Shown here piece after piece: positions 46,916-56,966 of a stretch of 64,000 nucleotides of DNA. Both the position numbers and the translations under genes were made by a program. The stretch spans positions 186,001 to 250,000 of the forward strand of contig NZ_JAKGCT010000005.1 in the NCBI RefSeq assembly GCF_022230885.1, written 5' to 3'. Source of the stretch: Paenalcaligenes niemegkensis. GTDB taxonomy: Bacteria > Pseudomonadota > Gammaproteobacteria > Burkholderiales > Burkholderiaceae_B. The first letter of the stretch is position 1. Each line of letters opens with the position of its first letter. Under the pieces are notes generated by a model. The model had not been told where the DNA came from, did not search any database, and saw only the letters and a program-made list of their open reading frames with translations.

Positions 46916-48617
46916 GTGACGGCTACTCCTGTTATTAAGCGAAATGGCGGGCAGGTTTTAATGCAGCAGCTTCGTATTCATGGTACGAAGCGTGTGTTTT
47001 TAGTACCCGGTGAGAGCTATTTGCCGTGTATCGATGCTCTGAATGAGCACGTGGGCGTGATTGAGCCTATTGTGTGCCGCCAGGAAAGTGGCGCAGCCTA
47101 TATGGCTGAGGCCTACGGCAAACTGATGGGTGAGCCAGGAGTTTGCTTTGTTACCCGAGGTCCTGGCGCAACCAATGCCAGTATCGGTGTACACACGGCC
47201 TTTCAAGACTCGACACCGATGATTTTGTTCATTGGGCAAGTGGGAAATGATTTTGTAGAGCGCGAGGCATTCCAGGAAATCGACTATCGACGGATGTTTG
47301 GACAGATGACGAAGTGGGTCGCGCAAATCGATCGTACAGAGCGAATTCCCGAGTACATTGCGCGAGCTTATTCGGTGGCGACCAGTGGACGCCCTGGCCC
47401 TGTCGTGCTGGCATTGCCCGAGGATACTCTATGGGGGAAGCAGCGGTGGCCGATGCTTCACGCTATATCCCTAAGCAGGTTAATCCGGGCCGGCACGATA
47501 TGGATGCGTTTGCGAAGATTCTGAATGAGGCCCATAGCCCGGTAATGGTGGTGGGGGCAGCGGTTGGACGCCGGAAGCGGTTCAGCAAGTACAGGATTTT
47601 TCAGAGCGTGCCGGTGTGCCCGTTGGAACTTCATGGCGCCGCCTGGAGTGTTTTGACCAGGCGCACCCCAATGCGGCTGGCCAAGTGGGCTGGGGTATGG
47701 ATGCGAAGCTACAGCAGCGCATTGAAGAGGCCGATGTCGTGATTGCCTTGGGCACCCGGTTGGGCGAAGAAACTACGCTTGGCTATACCTTGGTCAAATC
47801 ACCTGTGCCTAGACAAAAGCTGGTACATATTTATCCTGATTCTGATGAGTTAGGCCGTGTTTTTGCACCGGTGTTGTCTATTGTGGCTGGTGTTAAAGGC
47901 TTTGCTCAGGCATTAAGCGAACTTGATGTCGTCGCGGCCAGCGAAGATAGAAAGACCTTGGTCGGCAACGCTCACGAAGAATATTTAGCCACTCTAAAGC
48001 CCTTGCCAGCCCCTGGTCCACTTAGTCTGGATGTTATCGCAGCGGCTGTTAACGAGAAGTTGGGCCCGGATGCATGCGTTACGGTCGGAGCGGGTAACTA
48101 TGCCTTGTATCCGCATCGCTACCGGCAGTTTCGCCAAATGGGTACGAGCCTGGCACCTACTGTGGGCTCGATGGGCTACGGTTTGCCTGCTGCGATTTCG
48201 GCGAAGCTCCAGAATCGCGAACAAACAGTGGTGTGTTATGCCGGTGATGGGTGTTTTCAGATGACTATGCAGGAATTAGGTGTGGCCCTGCAATATAAGT
48301 TGGGCATTGTTATTTTGGTATTTAATAATGGGGTGTGGGGTACCATCCGCGCGCATCAAGAACGCGATTTTCCAGGCCGTGCTATAGCTCTGGACTTTGT
48401 TAATCCGGATTTTACGCAGGTGATCAAAGGGTACGGTGGCTATGGTGAAGTCGTAGAGCGCACCGACGACTTCGCTGATGCCTTTGACCGGGCGCTGGCA
48501 TATGCTGATGAACATCAATTGCCTGCGTTGCTGGAGATCCGCTATGACCCCAATGGCATCGCTCCAGGTGAGACCTTAAGCCAAATTCGTGAGCGGTCGC
48601 TGGCAGCAGCCAACTAG
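46916..48617 (+). CDS. thiamine-diphosphate-dependent enzyme, acetolactate synthase-like (two frameshifts)
   Basis: ThDP enzyme of the IlvB-like superfamily, 567 residues after correction. N-terminal domain has the cofactor-activating Glu in CRQESGAAYMAEAYGKL and RGPGATNASIGVHTA; the C-terminal domain binds ThDP-Mg through GDGCFQMTMQELGVALQYKLGIVILVFNN. The frame breaks at the G-run 47433-47437 (TLWGKQ becomes TLWGEAAVADASRY) and at 47571-47572 (VGRRKRF becomes VGRPEAVQQVQ), each by one missing base. The start is GTG at 46916 behind AGGAG. The exact reaction (carboligation or decarboxylation of a 2-oxo acid) cannot be told. Confidence 0.88.
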
Positions 48618-48639
48618 CGGTTCTACTCTACTGCAGCGC

Positions 48640-49344
48640 TTAGGCCGTTGTCGAGGTATTGGCAGCGGCCTGTTTCCTTTTAAACTCGAGTATGGGTTGG
48701 CCGCCAGAGAGAATGTCAGTTTGCACGGCGATTTTAGCCGCTTGGCCGTCCCGGTTACGCATGGCCTCGATAAGTACATAGTGTCCATCAATCATATCTC
48801 GTCCTCCGTCGGCGTAGATTTCAGCAATTAGTGGCCCCATCTTTAGCCAAAGCCTGCGCAAAATATCAAGTAACACGGGCATGTCGGCTATTTTGCAATA
48901 TTCAAAATGAAAGCGCTGATTAAGACCTGTAGCATTTACCACATCGCCTGCCTGCAACGCATCTTCGTTTTCCTGTATTAATGCTTCAAGTCGCTGGATG
49001 TCGGCATCGGTGGCTTTTTCTGCTGCCCTGGCGGCTGCCATTCCTTCGAGCTCAAGCCGGATATCTCGAATCTCAAGGTATTCCTCGAGTGTTACCTGGC
49101 TCACCCTTATATCCCTGGCACTGCGCATGGTGAGTGCCCCGTCTTGCACTAGCCGCAAGATGGCGTCGCGTACGGGCGTGACACTCGTCCCCATTTCTTC
49201 GGCAAGTTCGCGAATGCGCAGGCGTTCGTCTGGGCGCAAGCGGCCTTCAATAAGGGCCAGCGATATCGTTTGATAGACTAAAGCCCCCATATTTTCGTGT
49301 TTTAACGCGGTGAAGGCGGTGGCGGTAACAGGCGGAGGAGACAT
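48640..49344 (-). CDS. GntR-family regulator, FadR/FCD subfamily
   Basis: Regulator of 234 residues. The winged helix is ALIEGRLRPDERLRIRELAEEMGTSVTPVRDAILRLVQDG and the FCD domain has LNQRFHFEYCKIADMPVLLDILRRLW. It is divergent from the kinase-phospho-lyase operon, and two nearly identical palindromes 85 bases apart lie between the starts, so it most likely represses that operon and itself until a pathway metabolite binds. Confidence 0.93.
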   Translation of the reverse strand: MSPPPVTATAFTALKHENMGALVYQTISLALIEGRLRPDERLRIRELAEEMGTSVTPVRDAILRLVQDGALTMRSARDIRVSQVTLEEYLEIRDIRLELEGMAAARAAEKATDADIQRLEALIQENEDALQAGDVVNATGLNQRFHFEYCKIADMPVLLDILRRLWLKMGPLIAEIYADGGRDMIDGHYVLIEAMRNRDGQAAKIAVQTDILSGGQPILEFKRKQAAANTSTTA

Positions 49345-49406
49345 GGCATCTTGGAGTAAGTTTGCAGGGAATATAACGATGCTACCTTAGCTGAGGAAAT
49401 TTAGCG

Positions 49407-49418
49407 ATGATGCATCAT
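49407..49418. promoter_or_regulatory. candidate GntR operator, proximal to the regulator gene
   Basis: ATGATGCATCAT is a perfect 12-base palindrome about 60 bases upstream of the GntR start. A near-copy lies at 49492-49503. Confidence 0.7.
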
Positions 49419-49491
49419 GTTGAATTCTATTGATCTTTGAATAGTCTGTAACCGCTGAAAGGGTTAACACTCATTAATTTTAAAAATATTG

Positions 49492-49503
49492 ATGATGTAT
49501 CAT
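49492..49503. promoter_or_regulatory. candidate GntR operator, proximal to the kinase gene
   Basis: ATGATGTATCAT differs from the other site by one base and is followed by a further half-site GCATCA. It lies 32 bases upstream of the kinase start. The two centres are 85 bases apart, near eight helical turns, so binding of both on one face with looping is plausible. Confidence 0.7.
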
Positions 49504-49534
49504 GCATCAATCCTTATGTTTTTAAAGTGGTGAC

Positions 49535-50593
49535 ATGACGACCTTTGTGCCAACTGCAGAACCGGGTATCGCATTGGCGAACTCCCTGTTAACGACCTCT
49601 CCTCCAAGAGTGGGCATTCGCGATGCCTTGCAGGTGATGGCTGATTTTTATCAGGGTGCTGTAAGTGGCGAAGCGTTAAGTGGTGAGCGCGACAAGAATT
49701 TTTATGTACGTCGCCCTGAAGGGAGCTACCTCACCCTGAAATTTATTAATAATGCCGAAACGCCAGCAGAGACAGAGATGCAGATTTCGGTGCTGAAGCA
49801 TTTGGCTCAGGTAGGTTTGGAGCGCGCGGTACCCCAGCACATCAGTTGTGCCAATGCGGGAGGGAATTGGCTTTCTTACTCTACCGAGGAGGGGCCAGTA
49901 CGGGTTAGAGCCTACAGTTTTATCGGGGGCGAGTCGGGATCCTTTTTAAAGCCATTGCCTGTGGTGTGGCGTGATATCGGAATCGCGGCAGGTCAGCTTG
50001 ATCAAGCCTTAGCTTCGTTCGAGCATAACGCTGCACATAGGGCCTTCTTATGGGACGCATCTCAAGTTTTACTGCTGAAACCGATGCTTAGCGCTGTAAA
50101 GCATTCGTCTGTGTACGAAGACCTCTTGGATTTCATGACGCAGTTCGAAAGGGTAACGCAGCCGGCACTTTGCGGCCTTCCCCATCAAGTGATTCATAAC
50201 GACCTGTCGCCCAGCAACATGCTGAGCTGTGATGATGGCTTGCGAGTGGCTGGAATTCTTGATTTTGGAGATCTAGTCTACGCGCCTCGTATCGCCGAGA
50301 TTGCCGTAGCTGCCTCGTATCAGATGGGAGAGGCGGCTAAGCCTCTGGACGTTCTTGGACATATGTTGGAAGGCTACGCAAGCATAGTTCCCTTATCGGC
50401 TTCAGAGCGACGCTATGTTATGGATTTGGTGCTCGCCAGATTGGTTCAACGCATGGTAATTACCTCATGGCGCGCGTCACAGTTTCCGTGTAATAGCGCT
50501 TACATACTCCGTAGTCATGACTCGGCAAAAGAACTATTTGAACAGTTGATCGGACCTTGGTTGCAAGCAAATAAGGGAGCACAGTTGTCATGA
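49535..50593 (+). CDS. APH-family small-molecule kinase, hydroxylysine-kinase-like
   Basis: Kinase of the aminoglycoside phosphotransferase fold, 352 residues. The catalytic loop is VIHNDLSPSNML and the magnesium loop GILDFGDLVYAPRIAEIAVA. The N-terminal SGERDKNFYV segment and the late GHMLEGYASIVPLSASERR resemble human hydroxylysine kinase (HYKK/AGPHD1) as I recall it. The next gene, overlapping by four bases, encodes a protein like the phospho-lyase that follows HYKK in the human pathway. The likely role is phosphorylation of a hydroxyl on an amino compound. It is not an antibiotic resistance gene by context. Confidence 0.85.
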   Translation: MTTFVPTAEPGIALANSLLTTSPPRVGIRDALQVMADFYQGAVSGEALSGERDKNFYVRRPEGSYLTLKFINNAETPAETEMQISVLKHLAQVGLERAVPQHISCANAGGNWLSYSTEEGPVRVRAYSFIGGESGSFLKPLPVVWRDIGIAAGQLDQALASFEHNAAHRAFLWDASQVLLLKPMLSAVKHSSVYEDLLDFMTQFERVTQPALCGLPHQVIHNDLSPSNMLSCDDGLRVAGILDFGDLVYAPRIAEIAVAASYQMGEAAKPLDVLGHMLEGYASIVPLSASERRYVMDLVLARLVQRMVITSWRASQFPCNSAYILRSHDSAKELFEQLIGPWLQANKGAQLS

Positions 50594-51858
50594 GTCAAGA
50601 GTTAACGTTATTGCAGCGGCGTGTTGTTTTGGGCCCAGCCTATCGTTTGTTTTATGAGCATCCGGTACATGTGGTACGAGGTCAGGATGTTTGGCTGGAG
50701 GATGCCGAAGGGCGGCGTTACCTGGACGCATACAACAATGTGCCAGTAGTAGGGCATGCCAATGTAAAAGTCGTTGCTGCGATGACAGAACAGGCGCTCA
50801 AGGTAAATACCCATACGCGTTACCTGAACGAGAATGTGGTGGATTACGCCGAGCGGTTACTGGCCTTGTTTCCTGCCGAACTCAACCGCGTGGTCTTTAC
50901 TTGCACAGGCAGTGAAGCAAATGACCTGGCCCTGCGCATTGCGCATGACATGACTGGCCGGAAGGGCGTTATTGTCACTGCCAACGCCTACCATGGCGTG
51001 ACTAGTTTGCTGGCTGATATGTCTCCCTCGCTGCGTCCGGTGGGTGACTATGTAGAGGTCGTGCCGTCGCCACTATCGTTTGTGGGCACTCCTGATGAGA
51101 TTAACGCACAGTTTTCCGAGGCGATCGATCTTGCGGCAGAACGGTTAGACCAAAGAGGAACGCCTGTATGTGCATTGCTGATCGATACCGTTTTTGCTAG
51201 TGATGGTCTGTATTTGCCCAGTAGAGGAGTGATAAGAGCTGCTGCTGAGGCTGTACGCCGCCATGGTGGGCTCTTTATTGCGGATGAGGTGCAAGGTGGT
51301 TTTGCTCGCGTTGGCGGTAATTGGTGGGCGTTTATGCAAGATGATGTGGTGCCCGATATTGTGACGCTAGGCAAGCCGATGGGCAATGGGCACCCTATAG
51401 GGGCCGTCGTCGTAAAAGACGCTCTACTCGATGAATTTGGAAAGCAGAGTCGATACTTCAATACCTTTGGCGGTAATACGGTATCAGCTGCGGTAGGTCT
51501 GGCTGTGCTATCAGAGCTAAAACGTATAAATGCCACCGAACAGGCCTTGCATGTGGGAAGGCTGATGGAAGCCGGTTTAAAGGGCATCGCCCAAGACTAC
51601 GCTACGGTTGGCGCTGTACGGGGAAGTGGCTTGTACTGGTCGGTGGAGTTAACACCGTCGGCACAGGTGGCTGAGCAGTCAGCCACGCTGGCGGCAGCGA
51701 TTGTGAATGGTTTACGCGAAGACGGCGTACTTATTGGAACCTGTGGCAACCGAAATCATATCTTAAAGATTCGACCGCCTTTGACATTTAGGCCAGAGCA
51801 TGTAGAGCTCTTTATTCAGGCATTGAGGCGGCAATTTACTAGTTTGGATCTGCAGTAG
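50590..51858 (+). CDS. class III aminotransferase-fold phospho-lyase (PHYKPL/ETNPPL-like)
   Basis: PLP enzyme, 422 residues. Motifs: [51 protein letters not shown] and the PLP Lys in [12 protein letters not shown]. The start region [23 protein letters not shown], then VGHANVKVV and [18 protein letters not shown], closely parallels human 5-phosphohydroxylysine phospho-lyase and ethanolamine-phosphate phospho-lyase, which remove ammonia and phosphate together instead of transaminating. Overlaps the kinase gene by four bases, so the two steps are coupled. Expected product is an aldehyde. Confidence 0.87.
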   Translation: MSQELTLLQRRVVLGPAYRLFYEHPVHVVRGQDVWLEDAEGRRYLDAYNNVPVVGHANVKVVAAMTEQALKVNTHTRYLNENVVDYAERLLALFPAELNRVVFTCTGSEANDLALRIAHDMTGRKGVIVTANAYHGVTSLLADMSPSLRPVGDYVEVVPSPLSFVGTPDEINAQFSEAIDLAAERLDQRGTPVCALLIDTVFASDGLYLPSRGVIRAAAEAVRRHGGLFIADEVQGGFARVGGNWWAFMQDDVVPDIVTLGKPMGNGHPIGAVVVKDALLDEFGKQSRYFNTFGGNTVSAAVGLAVLSELKRINATEQALHVGRLMEAGLKGIAQDYATVGAVRGSGLYWSVELTPSAQVAEQSATLAAAIVNGLREDGVLIGTCGNRNHILKIRPPLTFRPEHVELFIQALRRQFTSLDLQ

Positions 51859-51941
51859 CAGAAACGCAGGAAACCACCTCAATTACATTACTGCCCAATG
51901 CCATGCGCTTTGTGCACACACTATAAAGACAGGAGCAGACA

Positions 51942-53522
51942 ATGAAACGTTCTATGAAACTATTGAAGGGCGTGCTGGGAGGCGTTGCATTATTAATGGC
52001 GTCGGCGCAGGCACAGGCACAGACCGCAGGTGGGTCGATAAACGTGATTTTGAATCCCGAGCCGCCTACGCTGATCTACGCTCTGAATCAACAAACGCCT
52101 ACGCAGATCGCTGCAGGGAAGATTTATGAGGGTTTATTAACGTATGACTTCGATTTAAATCCACAACCAAGTTTGGCTAAATCGTGGGAAGTAAGCCCCG
52201 ACGGTCTTAGCTATACCTTTCAGTTGCAGGAAGGGGTCAAATGGCACGATGGAGAGCCTTTTACTGCCGAAGATGTACGCTTTTCATTGCAAGAGATGTT
52301 GGCCGACACCCACTCCCGGGCTCGGGCGAACCTATCGCGTATCGAAAGTATAGATTTGCCCGATGAGCATACGATCGTAATTACACTCAAAGAGCCGTTC
52401 GCACCCTTTATCAATACTTTCGAAGTATCCAGCGCGCCGATGATGCCGGCTCATTTGTACAAAGGCACCGATTATCGAAGTAACCCGGCTAATCAGAAGC
52501 CAATTGGAACGGGTCCTTTTAAATTTAACGAGTGGCAGCGGGGACGTTTTGTGCATGTGGTGCGTAATGACGACTACTGGCAGGAAGGCCTTCCCTATTT
52601 AGACAGTATTTATTTCCAGGTGATTCCTGATGCGGCCTCAAGGCTTGTGGCGCTTGAAAATGGATCGGTGCAGGTAGCCAGCTTTGGCGATATCGATTTT
52701 GCATTCTTGCCGCAGTTGCAGGCCAATCCGCAGTTGGACATCACTAACAAAGGGTATGAGTTTGCCGGGCCGCAGGCATTTATTGAATTGAATCACCGCG
52801 ATGGGCCATCCGCCGACAAACGTTTCCGACAGGCGGTTCAGTACGCGATTGATCGCGATTTCATTGCCAAGCGTATTTTCTTCGGAGCCGCACGTCCGGC
52901 TACCGGCCCTATTTCCTCGGTGACTAAATATCATGTCGCTGATGCAGCAAGTCACGACTACGATCCTGAAAAAGCCATTGCCTTGCTCGATGACATGGGC
53001 CTGACTCCTGATGCCAACGGCAAACGGGCAACTGTTAAGTTATTAGGGCTGCCATACGGCGATACATGGAACAAAGTATCCGAATACATCAAGAACTCGC
53101 TCTCAAAAGTGGGTGTAGAGGTGATTCTTGAAAGTACCGACGCAGGAAACTGGGCCAGCCGCTATTCCAATTGGGATTTTGAAATGGTGGTTGCGTACCT
53201 TTATCAGTACTCCGACCCGGCTTTAGGTGTAGACCGCACCTACCTGAGTGACAACATCCGCCAAGGCATTTACGGCACTAACGCCTCGGGTTATCAGAAC
53301 CCGGAGGTAGATCGTCTTTTCAAAGCTGCAGCGGTAGAGAACGACACGGCCAAGCGCAAAGCACTGTACGAAGAAGTGACGGCGATTCTGGTCGAGGACG
53401 CACCTTCCGCCTGGTTAGTTGAGTTGTCTTTTCCCACCATTACCAATAAAAGTGTCAAAAATGTAACCACCTCGGCTATTGGCGTGGCGGAGACGTTTGC
53501 GACGACTTACATCGAAAAGTAA
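51942..53522 (+). CDS. dipeptide-type ABC transporter substrate-binding protein
   Basis: Periplasmic SBP_bac_5 protein, 526 residues, with a signal peptide ending at SAQAQAQT. Family segments: AAGKIYEGLLTYDFDLNPQPSLAKSWEVSPDG, GVKWHDGEPFTAEDV, PIGTGPFKFNEW and the late YSDPALGVDRTYLSDN. It opens the importer part of the kinase operon, about 80 bases after the phospho-lyase gene. The ligand may be a peptide or a small cationic compound. Confidence 0.93.
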   Translation: MKRSMKLLKGVLGGVALLMASAQAQAQTAGGSINVILNPEPPTLIYALNQQTPTQIAAGKIYEGLLTYDFDLNPQPSLAKSWEVSPDGLSYTFQLQEGVKWHDGEPFTAEDVRFSLQEMLADTHSRARANLSRIESIDLPDEHTIVITLKEPFAPFINTFEVSSAPMMPAHLYKGTDYRSNPANQKPIGTGPFKFNEWQRGRFVHVVRNDDYWQEGLPYLDSIYFQVIPDAASRLVALENGSVQVASFGDIDFAFLPQLQANPQLDITNKGYEFAGPQAFIELNHRDGPSADKRFRQAVQYAIDRDFIAKRIFFGAARPATGPISSVTKYHVADAASHDYDPEKAIALLDDMGLTPDANGKRATVKLLGLPYGDTWNKVSEYIKNSLSKVGVEVILESTDAGNWASRYSNWDFEMVVAYLYQYSDPALGVDRTYLSDNIRQGIYGTNASGYQNPEVDRLFKAAAVENDTAKRKALYEEVTAILVEDAPSAWLVELSFPTITNKSVKNVTTSAIGVAETFATTYIEK

Positions 53523-53534
53523 TAGGAGCAAACG

Positions 53535-54512
53535 ATGAGGTTTCTGTTGGCAGCGGTACCTGTCCTGCTTAAGTCACTGATGGTGCTGGTGGCCGTACTC
53601 GTGATCAACTTCACTTTGGTCAGAATGGCTCCTGGTGATCCTGTGAGTGTACTGGCGGGCGAGGCAGGTGCTTCTGACCAGCAGTTTCTGGATCAATTGC
53701 GCCAAGAGTTCAATCTGGACCAGCCGGTAATTGTGCAGCTGGGCGGTTACTTGAAGTCGATGGCTTCTTTTGACCTGGGCTTTAGCTACAGACAGCAACA
53801 GCCTGTTTGGGATTTGATTGCCGATCGTTTACCGGCCACCCTTATTCTGACGCTCCCTGCGTTTGTATTCTCCCTGTTAATCGGGGTTCTGCTTGGGGTG
53901 TTGGCCAGCAAGTTCAGGGGCACATGGAAAGACTCAGCGATCACCGCCGGATCATTGGCTTTTTACGCTACGCCCATTTTCTGGGTGGGATTGATGCTGG
54001 TCTTGATCTTCTCAGTGCATTTAGGCTGGTTCCCGCCCTTTGGCTTCGAGCGTATGGGTTCGCCTTTGACGGGAACGGCGCGTTGGATGGATATCGCTCA
54101 TCATGCCTTCTTGCCGATTGTGACCTTGGCCGCGTTTAACGTGGCGCTTTATGCGCGTATGACCCGAGCATCAATGAATGACGTGCAGACGGCTGACTAC
54201 GTTAAAACTGCGTGGGCAAAGGGTTTGTCGCCTTCGCGAGTGGTGTGGGTTCACCAGTTACGTAATGCGGTGTTGCCCGTCATAACCTTGGCAGGACTGC
54301 AGGCCGGGCAATTAATTGGTGGTTCAGTTTTAGTGGAAACGGTGTTTGCCTGGCCGGGAGTGGGACGCCTGGCTTTCGATGCTTTGATGCAACGCGATTA
54401 TCAAATACTACTGGGCGTGTTCTTTTGCACCTCAGTGGTTGTAGTTGCCCTGAATCTGTTAACAGATCTGCTTTATGTAGTTGTAGACCCACGTATGCGG
54501 AGTGCGTCATGA
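53535..54512 (+). CDS. dipeptide-type ABC transporter permease (DppB type)
   Basis: First permease, 325 residues, six hydrophobic segments. It has the N-terminal RMAPGDPVSVLAGEAG, the HLGWFPPFGFERMGSPL loop and the EAA loop ADYVKTAWAKGLSPSRVVWVHQLRNAV. Start follows AGGAG. It is 12 bases after the binding-protein gene and overlaps the next permease by four bases. Confidence 0.94.
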   Translation: MRFLLAAVPVLLKSLMVLVAVLVINFTLVRMAPGDPVSVLAGEAGASDQQFLDQLRQEFNLDQPVIVQLGGYLKSMASFDLGFSYRQQQPVWDLIADRLPATLILTLPAFVFSLLIGVLLGVLASKFRGTWKDSAITAGSLAFYATPIFWVGLMLVLIFSVHLGWFPPFGFERMGSPLTGTARWMDIAHHAFLPIVTLAAFNVALYARMTRASMNDVQTADYVKTAWAKGLSPSRVVWVHQLRNAVLPVITLAGLQAGQLIGGSVLVETVFAWPGVGRLAFDALMQRDYQILLGVFFCTSVVVVALNLLTDLLYVVVDPRMRSAS

Positions 54513-55348
54513 CGGGATTGTGGAGTCGTTTTGCTAAGAATGGCGGAGCAGTACTTGGCCTGTTTGTTCTGCTGCTGGTTATTGCTGTTGCAGTACTGGC
54601 ACCCTGGCTTTTTCCAGGTAGTCCCTGGGATACTGGTGCAGCACCTTTTCTAAAACCGCTTGAAGAGCCGGGTGTTTGGCTCGGCTCCGACTCGATGGGC
54701 CGTGATATTGCTGCCGGAATTGCCCATGGGGCACGTGCTTCGTTATTGGTAGGTTGTGCAGCAACAGTCGTGGCGGTAAGCATTGGGCTTCTGGTGGGTG
54801 TACCTGCAGGCTTTCTTGGGGGCCGTTACGACGAAGCACTGATGCGCCTAACCGAGATCTTTCAAACGATACCCAGTTTTTTCCTGGCAATTTTGTTTGT
54901 TGCTATCTTTCAACCGTCCATTAATTCAGTGGTGGCAGCTGTAGGCTTAGTGAGCTGGCCGCCCATTGCCCGTTTGGTACGCGCTGAATTCATGCGGTTG
55001 AAATCCAGCGAGTTTGTCGAGGCTGCGTTGGTTCAAGGCCTGTCAAAGACGCGTGTTGTTGTCGTGGAAATTCTACCTAATTGCTTGTCGCCGTTGATTG
55101 TCATGGCCTCGCTGATGGTGGCTAACGCCATCTTGCTCGAGAGTGCGCTTAGCTTTCTTGGTCTGGGTGATCCCAACTTAATGAGCTGGGGGTACATGGT
55201 GGGTGCCTCACGCTCACTGCTGCGACTGGCGTGGTGGATGTGCCTGTTCCCCGGTCTGGCTATTTTCATGACGGTATTAGCGGTGAACTTAGTGGGCGAG
55301 GGGTTGAATGACGCGCTAAATCCCAAGTTGCATCGTAAGGAAGGATGA
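54509..55348 (+). CDS. dipeptide-type ABC transporter permease (DppC type)
   Basis: Second permease, 279 residues. It has the DppC hallmark WLGSDSMGRDIAAGIAHGARASLLVG and EAA loop SEFVEAALVQGLSKTRVVVVEILPN, then LSFLGLGDPNLMSWG. I chose ATG at 54509, which overlaps the preceding stop (ATGA); the longer frame from 54425 is the other permease read out of frame. It overlaps the ATPase gene by four bases. Confidence 0.94.
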   Translation: MTGLWSRFAKNGGAVLGLFVLLLVIAVAVLAPWLFPGSPWDTGAAPFLKPLEEPGVWLGSDSMGRDIAAGIAHGARASLLVGCAATVVAVSIGLLVGVPAGFLGGRYDEALMRLTEIFQTIPSFFLAILFVAIFQPSINSVVAAVGLVSWPPIARLVRAEFMRLKSSEFVEAALVQGLSKTRVVVVEILPNCLSPLIVMASLMVANAILLESALSFLGLGDPNLMSWGYMVGASRSLLRLAWWMCLFPGLAIFMTVLAVNLVGEGLNDALNPKLHRKEG

Positions 55349-56950
55349 TGAGCGCAGAACTTCATATCGAAAATATTCAGATTGCGCTCCCCCGTGGTGC
55401 CGATCGCCCGTTTGCTGTCGACGGTGTTTCCTTGCAGGTAAAGCCCGGCGAGGTGGTCTGCGTTGTGGGCGAGTCTGGTTCTGGAAAGTCGACTTTGGCA
55501 CACGCCATTCTCGGCTTGTTACCTCGTGGGCTGTCGGTGACGCAAGGCGAGATTCGTTTGGGAGAGCAGTCATTAAAGGGGCAGCCTTTAAAAACATTGC
55601 GAAAGATACGTGGCAAGCGCATTTCAATGATCTTCCAGGAGCCGCTCAGCGCCTTGAACCCATTGATGCGCTGCGGTGATCAAATTGTGGAAACACTGAG
55701 AGAACACACTGCCGACACAGCAGAGAGCATGCAAGACCGGGTCGGAGAGCTTTTGGTCTCGGTTGGCTTGAGTGATCATAAGCGTGTCGCGGGCTCGTAC
55801 CCCTTTCAATTATCGGGAGGGCAGCGTCAACGGGTGATGATTGCGATGGCTCTGGCCCTGGAGCCAGAGATCCTCATCGCTGACGAACCGACAACAGCGC
55901 TGGATGTCACTACTCAGGCACAAATCTTGCGGGTGTTGGTTGAGATTCAGCAGCGTAAAGGTTTAGGCGTCCTGTTTATTACCCACGATTTCGGTGTGGT
56001 TTCCGAGATTGCGGATCGGGTTGTGGTGATGAAAGCCGGTTGCGTCGTTGAGCAGGGCCCGGTTGATGATGTGCTGAATCGTCCCCAGGCAGAGTATACA
56101 AAAGCGTTATTGGCGGCAGTGCCATCCTCCGTTCCGCCGGAGCGGGATGCCGGCTCTGAGACTGTTAATACACTACTGACTGTTCAGGGACTGCACAAAA
56201 GTTACGTAAAGCGCGGAGGCATGTTCAGGCCGAGTCAAACCTTCAATGCTGTAAAGGGGGTTGATTTTACGATTCGACACGGTGAAACGGTGGGTCTGGT
56301 GGGGGAGTCCGGTTCGGGCAAGACAACCATTGGACGAATTCTGACTGGGCTTATTCGTCCTGACTCAGGGCAGGCCATGGTGGGTGGGCAGGATGTTTTG
56401 GCTGATGGGGCGTTTAATGATATGGGGCTGCGCCGTCGTATACAGATGATTTTTCAGGACCCATACAGCTCGCTGAACCCCAGGCATAGAGTGTCGACGA
56501 TTTTAACGGCAGGCATGATTGCTCAAGGCTCAACGCGAAGCGAGGCGTTGCAGCGTGCTCGAGAGTTACTGGATATCGTCAGGCTCGACGCCTCAGCTCT
56601 TGATCGTTTTCCACACGAGTTTTCGGGGGCAACGTCAACGCCTGGGCTTTGCGCGTGCGATTGCACTAAATCCCGAGCTGATTATTGCAGATGAGCCTGT
56701 TTCTGCACTGGATGTGTCAGTACAAGAGCAAGTGTTGGCATTGCTGGGCGACTTAAAGCGCGAGCTGGGTTTATCCATGCTGTTTATTACCCATGATCTA
56801 CGTGTGGCAGCCCAGTTGTGCGAACGCATTATCGTACTGCAGCATGGCGAAATAGTAGAACAGGGCAGTACTCTTGAAGTATTGCAGCGCCCCCAACACC
56901 CATACACCCAGGCGCTGATTGATGCACTGCCGGGCCGCGATTGGAAATAA
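55345..56950 (+). CDS. fused double ATPase of dipeptide ABC transporter (DppD-DppF; frameshifted)
   Basis: Two ATPase domains in one chain, 535 residues after correction. Domain 1: [41 protein letters not shown]. Domain 2: [14 protein letters not shown], then the signature, then [13 protein letters not shown]. The frame breaks in the second signature at the G-run 56625-56629: [12 protein letters not shown] as written, but two more G give [17 protein letters not shown]. Since the motif itself is restored, an under-called run is far more likely than a real mutation. It powers the importer encoded just upstream. Confidence 0.92.
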
Positions 56951-56966
56951 TTTTAGGACGACGCTG

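Noticed and set aside
49535..50593. Aminoglycoside resistance gene
   Set aside because: The fold is shared, but the overlap with a phospho-lyase-like gene and the catabolic operon point to a metabolic kinase.
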